This document shows positions 25,665 to 35,107 of a stretch of DNA of 64,000 bases, piece by piece. The notes beneath the pieces are model-generated. The model did no database searches. It saw only the letters and a list, made by a program, of their open reading frames with translations, and was not told the origin of the DNA. How positions within the stretch are numbered: position 1 is the first letter of the stretch; the number at the start of each line of letters is the position of its first letter. The position numbers were made by a program, and so were the translations under genes. This DNA is from Sphingobacterium endophyticum (GTDB lineage Bacteria > Bacteroidota > Bacteroidia > Sphingobacteriales > Sphingobacteriaceae): NCBI RefSeq assembly GCF_009733535.1, contig NZ_SMMI01000008.1, positions 62,001 to 126,000 of the forward strand, written 5' to 3'.

Positions 25665-27017
25665 TTAATAAACTCCGATATATTGATTACCTGTTTTATT
25701 CTTAAGTTTTGCCCCTACAGACATATCCCCTGTTTTTCTATTGAAAACATAGATATTTCCATCTTTTCCTATAGGTGCAACAGCAATAAATACATCGTCT
25801 CCTTCAAGTGTAATATTTTGGATCTGACGGAATTTCAACTCCGCTTCATTTGGAATGCTGTACTTCTTAGCCGTATTGTTGTTTAAATCAATTCTGGCAA
25901 TATAACCGCCATTTCCTCCAACATTGTAAACGACATAACCTATTCCGTCGCCCACATATTTCCATGTTTCGATGTACGAATCTTTAACTCCTAACGCTTG
26001 GTCTAAGCTGAATGCATAAGATGCATCATATTCATTGGTATTGGAGTTAATTCTTAAGATTTTTGAACCTCCGGTACCTTTTGCTTCGCCAGATGTTGCT
26101 TGGTAAACATGTCCATCTGTTCCAACATACTGTAATGTACTGCGGTATCCATTGGTATTTCCTCTTGTTTTATTGGATGTTAAAATTTTAGGATTCGCTA
26201 AGGATGGATAATCTAATACCAAAGTTTTTGCCCAGCTTTTTTCACCCTTACTGTCGGAATCCCATGTAGGCTTGCCATCAGTACCCAATGTAAATGAATT
26301 TGTAAGATGTTTGGAAACTGCTGCTCCAATAAAGACTTTATCACCTGCTTTATTAATTACTGGCACATCAATACGACTTACATAGTACCCTGCTGCAATC
26401 TCTTCTGCTGTTAATTTCAGATCAAAACTTGTAGTCTTGGTAATTTTCGGATTGTTCAAATCCAATGTAATGACGTCAGTTTTTGCAGTTCTTTCTTGGT
26501 ACACAAAATTTGGGGCTGTGCCTGTATAGACCGCATCTTTTGCCGTTGCCCTTACCGCAACTCCAACTCCTTCTGCAGCTTTTAGCCAACGCGGTGATGC
26601 ACTTACATAGGTTGCTGTTTCAACCTCAGGCCCTTCAGGAATTAAGTTCTTTCCGCCGCGAACTCTGTATTTGTTGAAAATACCCCCATCATCTCCTGTA
26701 TACTGAATATTGTAAAGATATTTCCCATCTTGAGATGCTTGAAGACGCGCCGTTCTTGAAGATTTTACGTGCTGTCCTTTGTCAAATACATTAATCTCAT
26801 AAGCAGGATTTTTTGCCTCCTCAGGTTTCAAACTGAATACCATCGTACCAGCATTACCATCTCCTGGCTCTGTATCCATTAATGCTCCTGAAACAGTGAT
26901 CCAACGAATATTGTCCTCATTATCTATTTCTGAACCACTTTCTTTCGTACAGCTTGTAAAGCTGATCGTAGAAACAACAGCTCCTAGTAAGGCTAATTTG
27001 AGTAGGTTTGCTTTCAT
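25665..27017 (-). CDS. DUF4374 family lipoprotein
   Basis: The 450-residue protein has a lipoprotein signal with lipobox FTSC (Cys near residue 23) followed by TKESGSEIDNEDN. The rest has the repeating blades of a beta-propeller with DUF4374 features (GTMVFSLKPEEAKNPAYEINVFDKGQHVKSSRTARLQ, TRGNTNGYRSTLQYVG). DUF4374 genes commonly sit next to TonB receptors and PepSY proteins in Bacteroidota iron loci, as here. The protein is presumably surface- or periplasm-exposed on a lipid anchor. Biochemical role unknown. It is 22 bp downstream of the receptor gene. Confidence 0.9.
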   Translation of the reverse strand: MKANLLKLALLGAVVSTISFTSCTKESGSEIDNEDNIRWITVSGALMDTEPGDGNAGTMVFSLKPEEAKNPAYEINVFDKGQHVKSSRTARLQASQDGKYLYNIQYTGDDGGIFNKYRVRGGKNLIPEGPEVETATYVSASPRWLKAAEGVGVAVRATAKDAVYTGTAPNFVYQERTAKTDVITLDLNNPKITKTTSFDLKLTAEEIAAGYYVSRIDVPVINKAGDKVFIGAAVSKHLTNSFTLGTDGKPTWDSDSKGEKSWAKTLVLDYPSLANPKILTSNKTRGNTNGYRSTLQYVGTDGHVYQATSGEAKGTGGSKILRINSNTNEYDASYAFSLDQALGVKDSYIETWKYVGDGIGYVVYNVGGNGGYIARIDLNNNTAKKYSIPNEAELKFRQIQNITLEGDDVFIAVAPIGKDGNIYVFNRKTGDMSVGAKLKNKTGNQYIGVY

Positions 27018-27039
27018 TATTTTATTTTTAAAAGAGTAA

Positions 27040-29463
27040 TTATATATTGTTTATTGAGTAATTCAACTTCAAATAGAAACCGCGACCTGGCTTTTGAACA
27101 CCAAAATTGTCGTAGATCTCCGCATTAAAAATGTTCTTCACATCCAACGCTAGAATAAACTTCTTGCTAGGAAATACATAGCTCATCCCCAGGTTTTGTG
27201 CATATTGTGCTGGTGTTACAAACCAATCTGAATCTGGCCAAACTGTACTGAATGGAGCCACATATCCTATATTGTAGAACAAATTCAACTGGGATGCCTT
27301 CTGGATCATATTATCCAGACGATAGTGAATATTCCCATTCATGGTATAGAAGGGTTCATTGGGAATCTGCTTGTTATAATAAGTCATCTTCTGACCTGAT
27401 GCCGGATCAAACTCCTGTTTGAACAAGGAATTGAACTTCGAGAAATTGAACATTACCGTTAAGTTATCCTTATGGGCATAGGTTAACTCCCCCTCAAAGC
27501 CTAATGATTGTGATAAACCTAAATTGATATATTGGGTTAATTCGATCTCTTGATTGTTGATCAATTCATTAGCCCTTGGCATAATTCGATCCTTGGTATT
27601 TCTCCAGAATACATTGGTACCTAGTGAAACCTTATGATCATTAAACTGATAAGTGCCCAACCTAAATCCTGCATTGTAGTTATCACTTATTTCCGGAGAG
27701 ATGCCCGGGTTTGCCAACACATTTTCTTCAGGACTTCCAAAGGTTTCCATATCCACAGGCATACGAACCGCACGTTCTGCAGATGCCAATAGTATTAATC
27801 GATTGAAAACCTTAAACGAGGCCGCCAATCCGTACCCGGAATTAGTTCTGCTATCCTGACTCTCATTCTTTACAATCTTAGTCTCACCGTTCTCTACAAC
27901 CCCTGTATAACTTGTACTACCAATAGATTGCTGATAGAGCTTGTAGAACAAATTCGTGGTCAGTCGATTTCCAAAGGTCTGTGCTTCATAGTTAAAAGAA
28001 ACTACGTTTTTTGCCAAATCATTGGAACTATTTATGCCAGCATTGCCGTCCTTGATCAATAGGTTCTTATCTTTTCGGTCTACCGTATAGAAAACATGAT
28101 TGACCGAAAGTCTATGTCCTGAAAATATATCGTAGCTTAGGTTCGTACGGATATTAGTGACTTGACGGTCTATATCCGTCATGGCAGGCTTTCCCTGCTG
28201 TGCTCCATCTGGTCGACGGATAGGATTACCATTGAGGTCATGGCGAATCTGCCCATCCCAATTATAGGCCCAAGGCACTGTATCCAATATAGCGGTGTTT
28301 CGAAAACTGTGAACCGCATTCGTAGATAAATTTAATCCTGGAATAAAAAGATCCTTCTTGTTGTAGGTAAGGCTGAGCACATTAGCAGATGCGTCGGAAG
28401 TTCTTCCCATATAGGGTGTGCCCATGGTTTGTCCGTGCTGAATTTCTTTGTGAGAATCAGAAATATTATACCCTAAGAAAAATGCATCGGCCCATTTGAC
28501 ATCCGTGAAACCAAATTCAAATCTTCCAGATAATGCCCTGTAACCATCAAAAAACCTCTTAGTCCGGTAATTGCGCTGAACAACACCATTGGGTTCTATA
28601 TATTTTGAAAATTTGCCCCAAATTTCGTAATCGTTATCTGAATTTAAATAGCTGCCAGATACCCGAGTGGTAAAACCATTTTTTGGGTTCCTATACAATC
28701 CACTAACATCCGCTTGAGTGGTATTGAATGACCCGTAGGAAAGGGAAGCGGAAAGATTGTTTGTTGAAGTACCCTTCTTAAGTACAATATTAATCGCACC
28801 TCCTAATAAATCTCCAGTTAAATGCGCCGGAAGAACTCCTTTGTAGACTTCAATCCGTTCAATCATCGCTGGCGGAATATTGTTCAAATTGAATGATGAA
28901 CCATAGGTCGAGATTTCGATTCCATCGATAAAGATCCCTACCGAACGGCCGGTCATCCCATTTAAATTATATTGAACTTCCGAACCCAATCCTCCACTCT
29001 GTCTAACCCGCACACCGACAGTACGGTCCAATAACTCATTTGTCTGTATATTACGTGTAGATGCTTCTTTTGTCTCTATAACATTGACTGCAAAGCCTTT
29101 GGTCTCTATCTCTCTTTTAACTGAATTTCCTTGTACCCGAACCTCATCCAAACTAATATCTCCTCTTGGGTCAATGTGGATATGCAAATCATAGCTTGGC
29201 TTATTAACCTCAATAGGAAGTTTTTTGGATTTGATCTCTACCGAAGTAACCAAGATGGTTTGCTTTCCATAAGGAACTCCCTCTAATCTATATAAACCCT
29301 GTTCATTGGAAACTGATACAATCGTTGATCCTTCAATACGTACGGTAGCATTGGCAACCGCTGTTCCGTCCAGTAAATGTACCTTACCCGTTATGGTTGA
29401 AGTCTGCGCCAATACAACACTGCACAGCAAGAAAAATAAATTGGTAAGGTAAAAATGTTTCAT
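27040..29463 (-). CDS. TonB-dependent outer-membrane receptor (iron/siderophore locus)
   Basis: The 807-residue protein has a signal peptide (MKHFYLTNLFFLLCSVVLAQ) and a CarboxypepD_reg-like domain at residues about 23-108 (STITGKVHLLDGTAVANATVRIEG). The plug follows at about 120-230 (NELLDRTVGVRVRQSGGLGSEVQYNLNGMTGRSVGIFIDGIEI). The C-terminal beta-barrel ends in FYLKLNYSINNI. It would import a ferric chelate or haem-type ligand using TonB energy. It leads the operon with the DUF4374 and PepSY genes. The promoter has two TTTAGA-N5-TCTAAA-type dyads. Confidence 0.94.
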   Translation of the reverse strand: MKHFYLTNLFFLLCSVVLAQTSTITGKVHLLDGTAVANATVRIEGSTIVSVSNEQGLYRLEGVPYGKQTILVTSVEIKSKKLPIEVNKPSYDLHIHIDPRGDISLDEVRVQGNSVKREIETKGFAVNVIETKEASTRNIQTNELLDRTVGVRVRQSGGLGSEVQYNLNGMTGRSVGIFIDGIEISTYGSSFNLNNIPPAMIERIEVYKGVLPAHLTGDLLGGAINIVLKKGTSTNNLSASLSYGSFNTTQADVSGLYRNPKNGFTTRVSGSYLNSDNDYEIWGKFSKYIEPNGVVQRNYRTKRFFDGYRALSGRFEFGFTDVKWADAFFLGYNISDSHKEIQHGQTMGTPYMGRTSDASANVLSLTYNKKDLFIPGLNLSTNAVHSFRNTAILDTVPWAYNWDGQIRHDLNGNPIRRPDGAQQGKPAMTDIDRQVTNIRTNLSYDIFSGHRLSVNHVFYTVDRKDKNLLIKDGNAGINSSNDLAKNVVSFNYEAQTFGNRLTTNLFYKLYQQSIGSTSYTGVVENGETKIVKNESQDSRTNSGYGLAASFKVFNRLILLASAERAVRMPVDMETFGSPEENVLANPGISPEISDNYNAGFRLGTYQFNDHKVSLGTNVFWRNTKDRIMPRANELINNQEIELTQYINLGLSQSLGFEGELTYAHKDNLTVMFNFSKFNSLFKQEFDPASGQKMTYYNKQIPNEPFYTMNGNIHYRLDNMIQKASQLNLFYNIGYVAPFSTVWPDSDWFVTPAQYAQNLGMSYVFPSKKFILALDVKNIFNAEIYDNFGVQKPGRGFYLKLNYSINNI

Positions 29464-29495
29464 TATTAAAGATTAATATACTAACTTCGACTTTC

Positions 29496-29512
29496 TTTAG
29501 AACAAGTCTAAA
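29496..29512. promoter_or_regulatory. Proposed iron-locus operator O1, in the receptor leader
   Basis: TTTAGAACAAGTCTAAA is a perfect 6-bp dyad with a 5-bp centre. It begins 12 nt downstream of the -7 element of the receptor promoter, so a bound protein would block transcription start or early elongation. Its centre is 33 bp from the centre of O2. Confidence 0.6.
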
Positions 29513-29524
29513 TAAATACTGCTG

Positions 29525-29553
29525 CAAATGTAGAATTATTCTAAATAACAAAA
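29525..29553 (-). promoter_or_regulatory. Promoter of the TonB receptor-DUF4374-PepSY operon
   Basis: On the minus strand TTTTG (29553-29549) is followed after a 16-bp spacer by TACATTTG (29532-29525), matching TTG...TAnnTTTG. The -33 region overlaps the ATG of the divergent AraC gene. Confidence 0.65.
29529..29545. promoter_or_regulatory. Proposed iron-locus operator O2, between -33 and -7
   Basis: On the minus strand TTTAGAATAATTCTACA matches TTTAGA-N5-TCTAAA with one mismatch. The core TAGAAT-T-ATTCTA is a perfect dyad. It fills the promoter spacer, a classical repressor position. Confidence 0.6.
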
Positions 29554-30497
29554 TGACGCAATCGGAAAAAAAAGCTATACAATCGGAAAATTTAACCGAT
29601 GACAATATGGGTTTATCTCCTAATATGCTCGAATTAGGTACGTTGATGTACTTTACTGTGCTCAAAGGGAGACAACGCTTTAACTTTATTTCTCCGATTG
29701 AAGGTTATCTTAACTTATTAGTCCTCGAGGATTCTGCTAACTGCAATCTCCAAATTCAACAGAATAATTACCTCTTACATTCCGGCGAAAACATCCTTAT
29801 CCATATGAATAAAGGCGATCATTTCGACCTTAAAAGCATATGTTCTGACAATAGGATCCTGTTGATCCTTATTCCAAGTGATAAATTCGTCGCATTCCAT
29901 GAAAAGTATCGTGCGGATCAAGAAAGATTCCTGCATGGACTGTTGACAAAGGCGGATGGAAGGATTTCCCTAGCTTTACAGCAAATATTTGAACTCTATG
30001 AAGGTGATTCCTTCATCAATCAATTGAAAATCCAATCTCATTTATTGGAAGTAATCATACATCAGGTGGAAAGCCTTTACGTAGAAAACGAAAACAAGGA
30101 GATCATTTCCAATAAAAACCATTTTGAAAAGATTCAGCTGGTTAAAAAAATGATTGATGAGGATCTATCGAAAAACCACAGCATTTCTGAGCTTGCAAAG
30201 GCTGTCGGTACCAACGAACAGTACCTTAAGAAACATTTTAAACAGTATTATGGCAAAACGGTAATGAACTATATTACCGAAATGAAAATGGAGCACGCGA
30301 AAAAGCTTATTTTAATTGGAAATCACCGCATATCCGATGTAGCTAGATTAACGGGTTATAAACATCCTACTCATTTTACAACCGCTTTTAAAAAGTATTT
30401 CGGCATTATTCCGAATTCTTTAAGATATACTTTTCTGATCGCTCACGAAGGTGTACAGGCAATACCTGAAATTCTTAGCTCAATCACCTTATTTTAG
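29553..30497 (+). CDS. AraC-family transcriptional regulator, divergent from the iron operon
   Basis: The 314-residue protein has an N-terminal sensor-like region without recognised family features and a C-terminal AraC-type double helix-turn-helix at residues about 200-295 (ISELAKAVGTNEQYLKKHFKQYYGKTVMNYI... and ISDVARLTGYKHPTHFTTAFKKYFGIIPNSLR). PchR-like AraC regulators control siderophore receptors in response to the ferric siderophore. Its location 90 bp from the receptor start in the opposite direction supports such a role. Its ATG overlaps the receptor -33 element, so its own promoter must lie inside the receptor leader. Confidence 0.92.
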   Translation: MTQSEKKAIQSENLTDDNMGLSPNMLELGTLMYFTVLKGRQRFNFISPIEGYLNLLVLEDSANCNLQIQQNNYLLHSGENILIHMNKGDHFDLKSICSDNRILLILIPSDKFVAFHEKYRADQERFLHGLLTKADGRISLALQQIFELYEGDSFINQLKIQSHLLEVIIHQVESLYVENENKEIISNKNHFEKIQLVKKMIDEDLSKNHSISELAKAVGTNEQYLKKHFKQYYGKTVMNYITEMKMEHAKKLILIGNHRISDVARLTGYKHPTHFTTAFKKYFGIIPNSLRYTFLIAHEGVQAIPEILSSITLF

Positions 30498-30543
30498 CAT
30501 TATTTCAGCTAGCCTTTTCCACAGCCCAATCTTTCTTGCCCAA

Positions 30544-30578
30544 TAAAAAAGCCGTACCAAAATAAAATTCGATACGGC
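30544..30578 (-). terminator. Terminator after the second TonB receptor
   Basis: On the minus strand GCCGTA / TACGGC arms with an AT-rich loop are followed by TTTTTTATTG. Confidence 0.75.
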
Positions 30579-30606
30579 ATTATTATACAATTGATTACTA
30601 ATACAC

Positions 30607-33027
30607 TTAAAATTTATAGCTCAGCGTTCCTGTAAAGCTCCTTGGAGGTATTGGGTTTACGCTGTAATTCTCATGAACATAATAATTGAAAGCATTTCCA
30701 ATATTACTTACCTTCCCCAAAATACTCCAGTTTCTGTAAGAATAACCAGCGGAGAAATCAAATGTCGTAAATGGATCTACTGCTATCAAACGATCAACAC
30801 CTTCCTTTTCATTCACCTTGGTATTATTCCATCCCGCATTACGCTTTCCAGTATAGAATGTAGAAAACCCTAACTTAAGACCCTTTAAATTTCCATGCTG
30901 TAAGGTGTAGAAAACGGTTCCATTGGCTGAATGTGCTGTAGTTCCTACCAATCGAACTCCCTCCACATTTCCATTTTCATTCGTCTCCAGATAACGCATA
31001 AAGTTATAGCTATAACCAGCAATAATATTCAGCCCATCTGTAATTCTTCCGGTTACATCTAGCTCTACGCCATCTGAAGCCGTCTTTCCTGTAAATTCTT
31101 TCATGTTCGAATCCTTTACTTTTCCGTCAGCATCAATAATGGTCTGCGCAAACTTATTGTTCTGGATTCTGTACCATGTTAAATTTGCTGTTAATCGGCC
31201 CTGAAAGAAATCATTTTTAACACCCGCCTCATACTGGTCGATCAAAGACGGACCCATGGGTTGGTAATTGACATCATAACCCGCATTGGAAGTAAAGTTA
31301 TTTGCATAGCTTACATAGAGGCTCATCGTTGGGATCGGTTGATAGATCAAAGCTAATTTTGGAGACCAGGCCTTATCAACTTTGCTTCCCATATCGACTC
31401 CATCTTTTCCTTTATTTGGCGTAATGCTCGTTTCCCCTTTTGCATAGTCATAGACCGAAGCATTATTCGTCTTTTGATAGGTATATCTAATTCCTGCCAA
31501 TACCTTGAATTGGTCTGTTAATGAGATTAAATCCTGAACAAATCCTCCATAGCGATAAATATCTGTTGTTGTCCTAGTTTTCAAATCCGCATTTGGAATA
31601 TCCGTACGCATCCCAGACTGATAAGGATTAAATACATTGATCACATCATAGGCGGTTGTTACAGAATCCGGTAGGGATGCAATTCCATAAATATTGAATG
31701 CATAGTTCTTCGTGTTGGACTGATCGGCATCTGCTCCTACCAAGATTTGGTGCTTGATGGTACCTGTCATAACCGTACCTCTCAAATTCAATTGCTGATT
31801 GAAAGATAGTTCATCTGATTCTGTTCGGTTCAATGCTCTAGGAGCTAGTCCATCGGCCTTCGCTTGAATACGTTCCGAACCATAATAGTCTCTTCCATAT
31901 TGTTGGTAGCTCGCAATGGCTTGTAAATCCCAATTTGATGAAAATTTATGCTCAAAGTTAATCTGACCATTTGAAGAATTTGTCTTATTATAAGCCCATG
32001 GTGTATTTATGAAGGTATTTCTACCGACTTCTTTATTAATCTTTCCATCAACCGATCCAATCCCAAAGTCTGGTGTATAGTCTGATTTTAAATAATCAAA
32101 CATAAAATTCAAACTTGATTTTTCTGAAATTTGGTATAAAAGGGAAGGGTTTATATAAACTCGCTTACTTTCGACATAATCTCTATAGCTTTCTGCATAT
32201 TCTCCTGTTCCCACTACGCGAAAAGCGAGTTTTTTGGAAAGAGGACCGTACACATCTACGATCGGCTTATATTGATTGTAACTTCCAACCCGCATAGAGA
32301 CTTCGCCTCCATATTCAAACTTGGGCTTCTTCGTCACCAAATTGACAACAGCACCTCCAGTTACGCCTCCGTATAGTATCGCCGCACTTCCTTTTAGGAT
32401 TTCTACAGATTCTAAGGTACTCGCTTCAATGGATCCTCCATTATTCGTCCTTGCACCATTCTTAAAGATGTTGTTCGCACCAAGGCTATATCCACGGGCA
32501 TAAAAATTCTCGTTAACACCTCCTCGATTTGCTCCCATTGCAATACCATTCGCATTCTTTAATGCATCACTAAGTCTGTTGACTTGCTGATCTTTGATGA
32601 CTTGGGCATTTATAATCTGTACGGCCTGTGGTAAATCGCGATCCAATATCCCAGCTTTCCCAATGTTCAGGACTTTATCATTTAAAGAATTATAGCCGGT
32701 TACTTCTACTTCCTCAATATGTTGGTTGCTGTGTCTAACGACGATGGTACCTAATAGGGTCTGGTCTTCTTTTGGATTTACCAAGATCGTTTCTCGTTGA
32801 TAACCAACTCCGGTAACCTCAACATTAAAGGATCCGGGAAATGGAACGTACAGTTCAAAGTGCCCGCCACTGTCTGTCATGGTCACCTTATCTTTAACCT
32901 TAACAGTTAATCCCGATATGGATTCATTATTATTGCTGCTGACTTGGCCTTTTATCGTTGTCTGTGCATTTGCGGCTGTATAGAATGATGTCGTCCCAAG
33001 AAGTACGAATAGGTGTGATAATTTCAT
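30607..33027 (-). CDS. TonB-dependent siderophore receptor (FhuA/FepA-like with CarboxypepD_reg domain)
   Basis: The 806-residue protein has a signal peptide (ending ANAQ), an N-terminal CarboxypepD_reg domain (TTIKGQVSSNNNESISGLTVKVKDKV), a plug (DLPQAVQIINAQVIKDQQVNRLSDALKNANGIAMGANRGGVNENFYARGY) and a barrel ending SFTGTLSYKF. The plug wording is typical of TonB-dependent siderophore receptors of the hydroxamate class. It is transcribed alone, with its own terminator. The leader carries a dyad matching the operator at the other receptor, so both receptors are probably in one regulon. Confidence 0.94.
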   Translation of the reverse strand: MKLSHLFVLLGTTSFYTAANAQTTIKGQVSSNNNESISGLTVKVKDKVTMTDSGGHFELYVPFPGSFNVEVTGVGYQRETILVNPKEDQTLLGTIVVRHSNQHIEEVEVTGYNSLNDKVLNIGKAGILDRDLPQAVQIINAQVIKDQQVNRLSDALKNANGIAMGANRGGVNENFYARGYSLGANNIFKNGARTNNGGSIEASTLESVEILKGSAAILYGGVTGGAVVNLVTKKPKFEYGGEVSMRVGSYNQYKPIVDVYGPLSKKLAFRVVGTGEYAESYRDYVESKRVYINPSLLYQISEKSSLNFMFDYLKSDYTPDFGIGSVDGKINKEVGRNTFINTPWAYNKTNSSNGQINFEHKFSSNWDLQAIASYQQYGRDYYGSERIQAKADGLAPRALNRTESDELSFNQQLNLRGTVMTGTIKHQILVGADADQSNTKNYAFNIYGIASLPDSVTTAYDVINVFNPYQSGMRTDIPNADLKTRTTTDIYRYGGFVQDLISLTDQFKVLAGIRYTYQKTNNASVYDYAKGETSITPNKGKDGVDMGSKVDKAWSPKLALIYQPIPTMSLYVSYANNFTSNAGYDVNYQPMGPSLIDQYEAGVKNDFFQGRLTANLTWYRIQNNKFAQTIIDADGKVKDSNMKEFTGKTASDGVELDVTGRITDGLNIIAGYSYNFMRYLETNENGNVEGVRLVGTTAHSANGTVFYTLQHGNLKGLKLGFSTFYTGKRNAGWNNTKVNEKEGVDRLIAVDPFTTFDFSAGYSYRNWSILGKVSNIGNAFNYYVHENYSVNPIPPRSFTGTLSYKF

Positions 33028-33036
33028 TTCTTTTTA

Positions 33037-33053
33037 TTTGTACTAATTCTAAA
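33037..33053. promoter_or_regulatory. Proposed iron-locus operator O3 in the second receptor leader
   Basis: On the minus strand TTTAGAATTAGTACAAA agrees with O1 at 13 of 17 positions and keeps the 6-5-6 layout (right half TACAAA). It begins 8 nt downstream of the -7 element. Confidence 0.5.
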
Positions 33054-33061
33054 TAGTGTTG

Positions 33062-33090
33062 CAAAAGTAAGCCCTAGACCACAACCAAAA
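33062..33090 (-). promoter_or_regulatory. Promoter of the second TonB receptor
   Basis: TTTTG (33090-33086), a 16-bp spacer and TACTTTTG (33069-33062) on the minus strand give the same layout as the first receptor promoter. Confidence 0.6.
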
Positions 33091-33134
33091 AATAAACAAT
33101 CAGACAAAAACATTCATAATCCGAAATTTTTGAC

Positions 33135-33166
33135 ATAAAAAAGCCCCACCGTGATCGGTGGGGCTT
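33135..33166 (-). terminator. Terminator after the NagB/PIG-L fusion gene
   Basis: A strong GC-rich stem AAGCCCCACCG / CGGTGGGGCTT with loop TGAT is followed by TTTT on the minus strand. Confidence 0.9.
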
Positions 33167-33184
33167 CCAATATGCTAATTCATA

Positions 33185-35107
33185 TTAGTCAAATTTCCAA
33201 CGTACGAAAGCCTCAATTGCTTCGTAATTTGCTAGACCAAGTTGGTGGTATAAGCCTGCTGTTTCGCTCGTCCTATCCTCCGCACGTACCCAGAATTCTC
33301 TTGGATCATCCCCAGGAAATACAGGTAAGTCCTTTTGTGATTGGTGTTTAAAGATTGCCAAACGCTTGCGCTTAACCTCCTGCGGCGAAAGTGGAACTGC
33401 CATTTCAATATCATGAATTGGATATTCATGCCATGCACCACGATATAACCATAACCAACAATCTTTCGTCCACTCGTCAGTTTCTCTTAGACGTAATAAT
33501 GCCTCAAGAATAATATCGAAACATACTTTATGCGTACCATGTGGATCCGCAAAGTCACCCGCTGCAAAAACTTGCTGTGGTTTTACCTGACGCAATAATT
33601 CCATCGTCTGTTGAATATCATCCTCAAAATCAATTTCTTTTGAGAATTTTCCACGATCGTAGAACGGAAGGTCCATGAAATGTATGTTCTGATCAGGCAA
33701 GCCTACAAAACGTGCACCTGCAATCGCTTCGCCTTTACGTATTAATCCTTTAATGGTACGGATGATTTCAGGATCAACCTGATTAGGTTTTTTAATCTTA
33801 AAGAACTCACGCGCCTCATCATAGATCTTGCGGGTTACCCCATTATCATCTTCAACTGCTACTGCAAAATCCTGAACAAACTCTAAATAACGCAATACAT
33901 CGTCATCCCATACAGCCGTATTACCCGAAGTTTGATACGCTACATGTACATTATGTCCCTGATCAGCCAAACGGATAAACGTACCTCCCATGGAAATCAC
34001 GTCATCATCCGGATGTGGTGAGAATAAGATAACATTTTTATGAGCCGGTTCAGCTCTTTCTGGACGGCTTGAATCATCAACCCCAGGCTTTCCTCCTGGC
34101 CATCCCGTAATAGTACGTTGAAGCTCGTTGAAAATACGGATGTTGATGCTATAAGCGGTACCTTGCTCCGTAATCAACTGAGCCATACCGTTATTGTTAT
34201 AATCATCATCAGTCAATTTCAGGATAGCCTTATCTAAGTGTCTAGATAACCATACTACCGCTTTCTTAACTAATTTATCTGTCCAGATCACGTCATGTGC
34301 CAACCATGGTAGGTTAAAACGTGTCAATGCAGAAGCTGCATCTTGATCCAGAACAAACTCAACATGGTCAGACATCTGTAAGTAGGTCGCCGGGATATCC
34401 GAAGAAATCTCACCTTCCACTGCTTTCTTAACGATCTCTGCTTTCTTCTCATTCCATGCCATCAATACAATTTCCTTAGCCTTGAAAATTGTACCTACAC
34501 CCATTGTAATCGCTTTTGTTGGTACGTTTTCCTTACCCCCGAAATCGCGTGAAGCGTCTCTACGTGTAAGGTCATCTAAGGTTACCAAGCGAGTACCTGA
34601 GTTTGGCGCAGAACCAGGTTCATTGAAACCGATGTGTCCTGTACGACCGATACCCAAAATCTGGATATCTAACCCTCCATAATTGGAGATCTTTTGTTCA
34701 TATGCTTCACAAAAAGCTTGAACATCTTCTGGTGCTAATGTACCATCAGGGATGTTGATGTTTTCCTTTGGAATATCAACAAGGTTGAACAATTGCTTGT
34801 TCATAAAAGCTACATAGCTTTGCTCTGCCGTTGGAAGCATCGGATAATACTCATCCAAGTTGAACGTTACAACATTGTTGAAACTCAACCCTTCTTCCTT
34901 GTGCAATCTAACAAGTTCTTTGTAGACTTTTATTGGCGTTGCACCGGTGGCTAAACCTAGAACAGCCTTTTCCCCTTTTGCTTGCTTATCTTTAATGATA
35001 GCAGCGATGCGCTCAGCAACTTTTACAGAAGCTTCGTCTTGAGAGGGATATACCGTAACCGGAACTTTCTCAAAGCGGGTTTCCTCTAATAAATTTAATC
35101 TTGCCAT
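33185..35107 (-). CDS. nagB: Glucosamine-6-phosphate deaminase-like protein fused to a PIG-L/LmbE deacetylase-like domain
   Basis: Residues about 15-265 form a NagB domain (LGLATGATPIKVYKEL, FNLDEYYPM with Asp85, GRTGHIGFNEPGS with His158 and the following Glu). Residues about 350-610 form a PIG-L-type N-deacetylase domain with the metal motif SPHPDDD (His365) and a later HGTHKVCFD. Canonical NagB is about 266 residues; this is 640, a fusion known in Bacteroidota. NagB converts GlcN-6-P to Fru-6-P and ammonia. The residue equivalent to catalytic Asp141 of E. coli NagB (NDGHIAFNEP) is Thr156 here, so activity should not be assumed. The C-terminal domain could deacetylate an amino sugar. No nagA is adjacent. 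Confidence 0.88.
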   Translation of the reverse strand: MARLNLLEETRFEKVPVTVYPSQDEASVKVAERIAAIIKDKQAKGEKAVLGLATGATPIKVYKELVRLHKEEGLSFNNVVTFNLDEYYPMLPTAEQSYVAFMNKQLFNLVDIPKENINIPDGTLAPEDVQAFCEAYEQKISNYGGLDIQILGIGRTGHIGFNEPGSAPNSGTRLVTLDDLTRRDASRDFGGKENVPTKAITMGVGTIFKAKEIVLMAWNEKKAEIVKKAVEGEISSDIPATYLQMSDHVEFVLDQDAASALTRFNLPWLAHDVIWTDKLVKKAVVWLSRHLDKAILKLTDDDYNNNGMAQLITEQGTAYSINIRIFNELQRTITGWPGGKPGVDDSSRPERAEPAHKNVILFSPHPDDDVISMGGTFIRLADQGHNVHVAYQTSGNTAVWDDDVLRYLEFVQDFAVAVEDDNGVTRKIYDEAREFFKIKKPNQVDPEIIRTIKGLIRKGEAIAGARFVGLPDQNIHFMDLPFYDRGKFSKEIDFEDDIQQTMELLRQVKPQQVFAAGDFADPHGTHKVCFDIILEALLRLRETDEWTKDCWLWLYRGAWHEYPIHDIEMAVPLSPQEVKRKRLAIFKHQSQKDLPVFPGDDPREFWVRAEDRTSETAGLYHQLGLANYEAIEAFVRWKFD

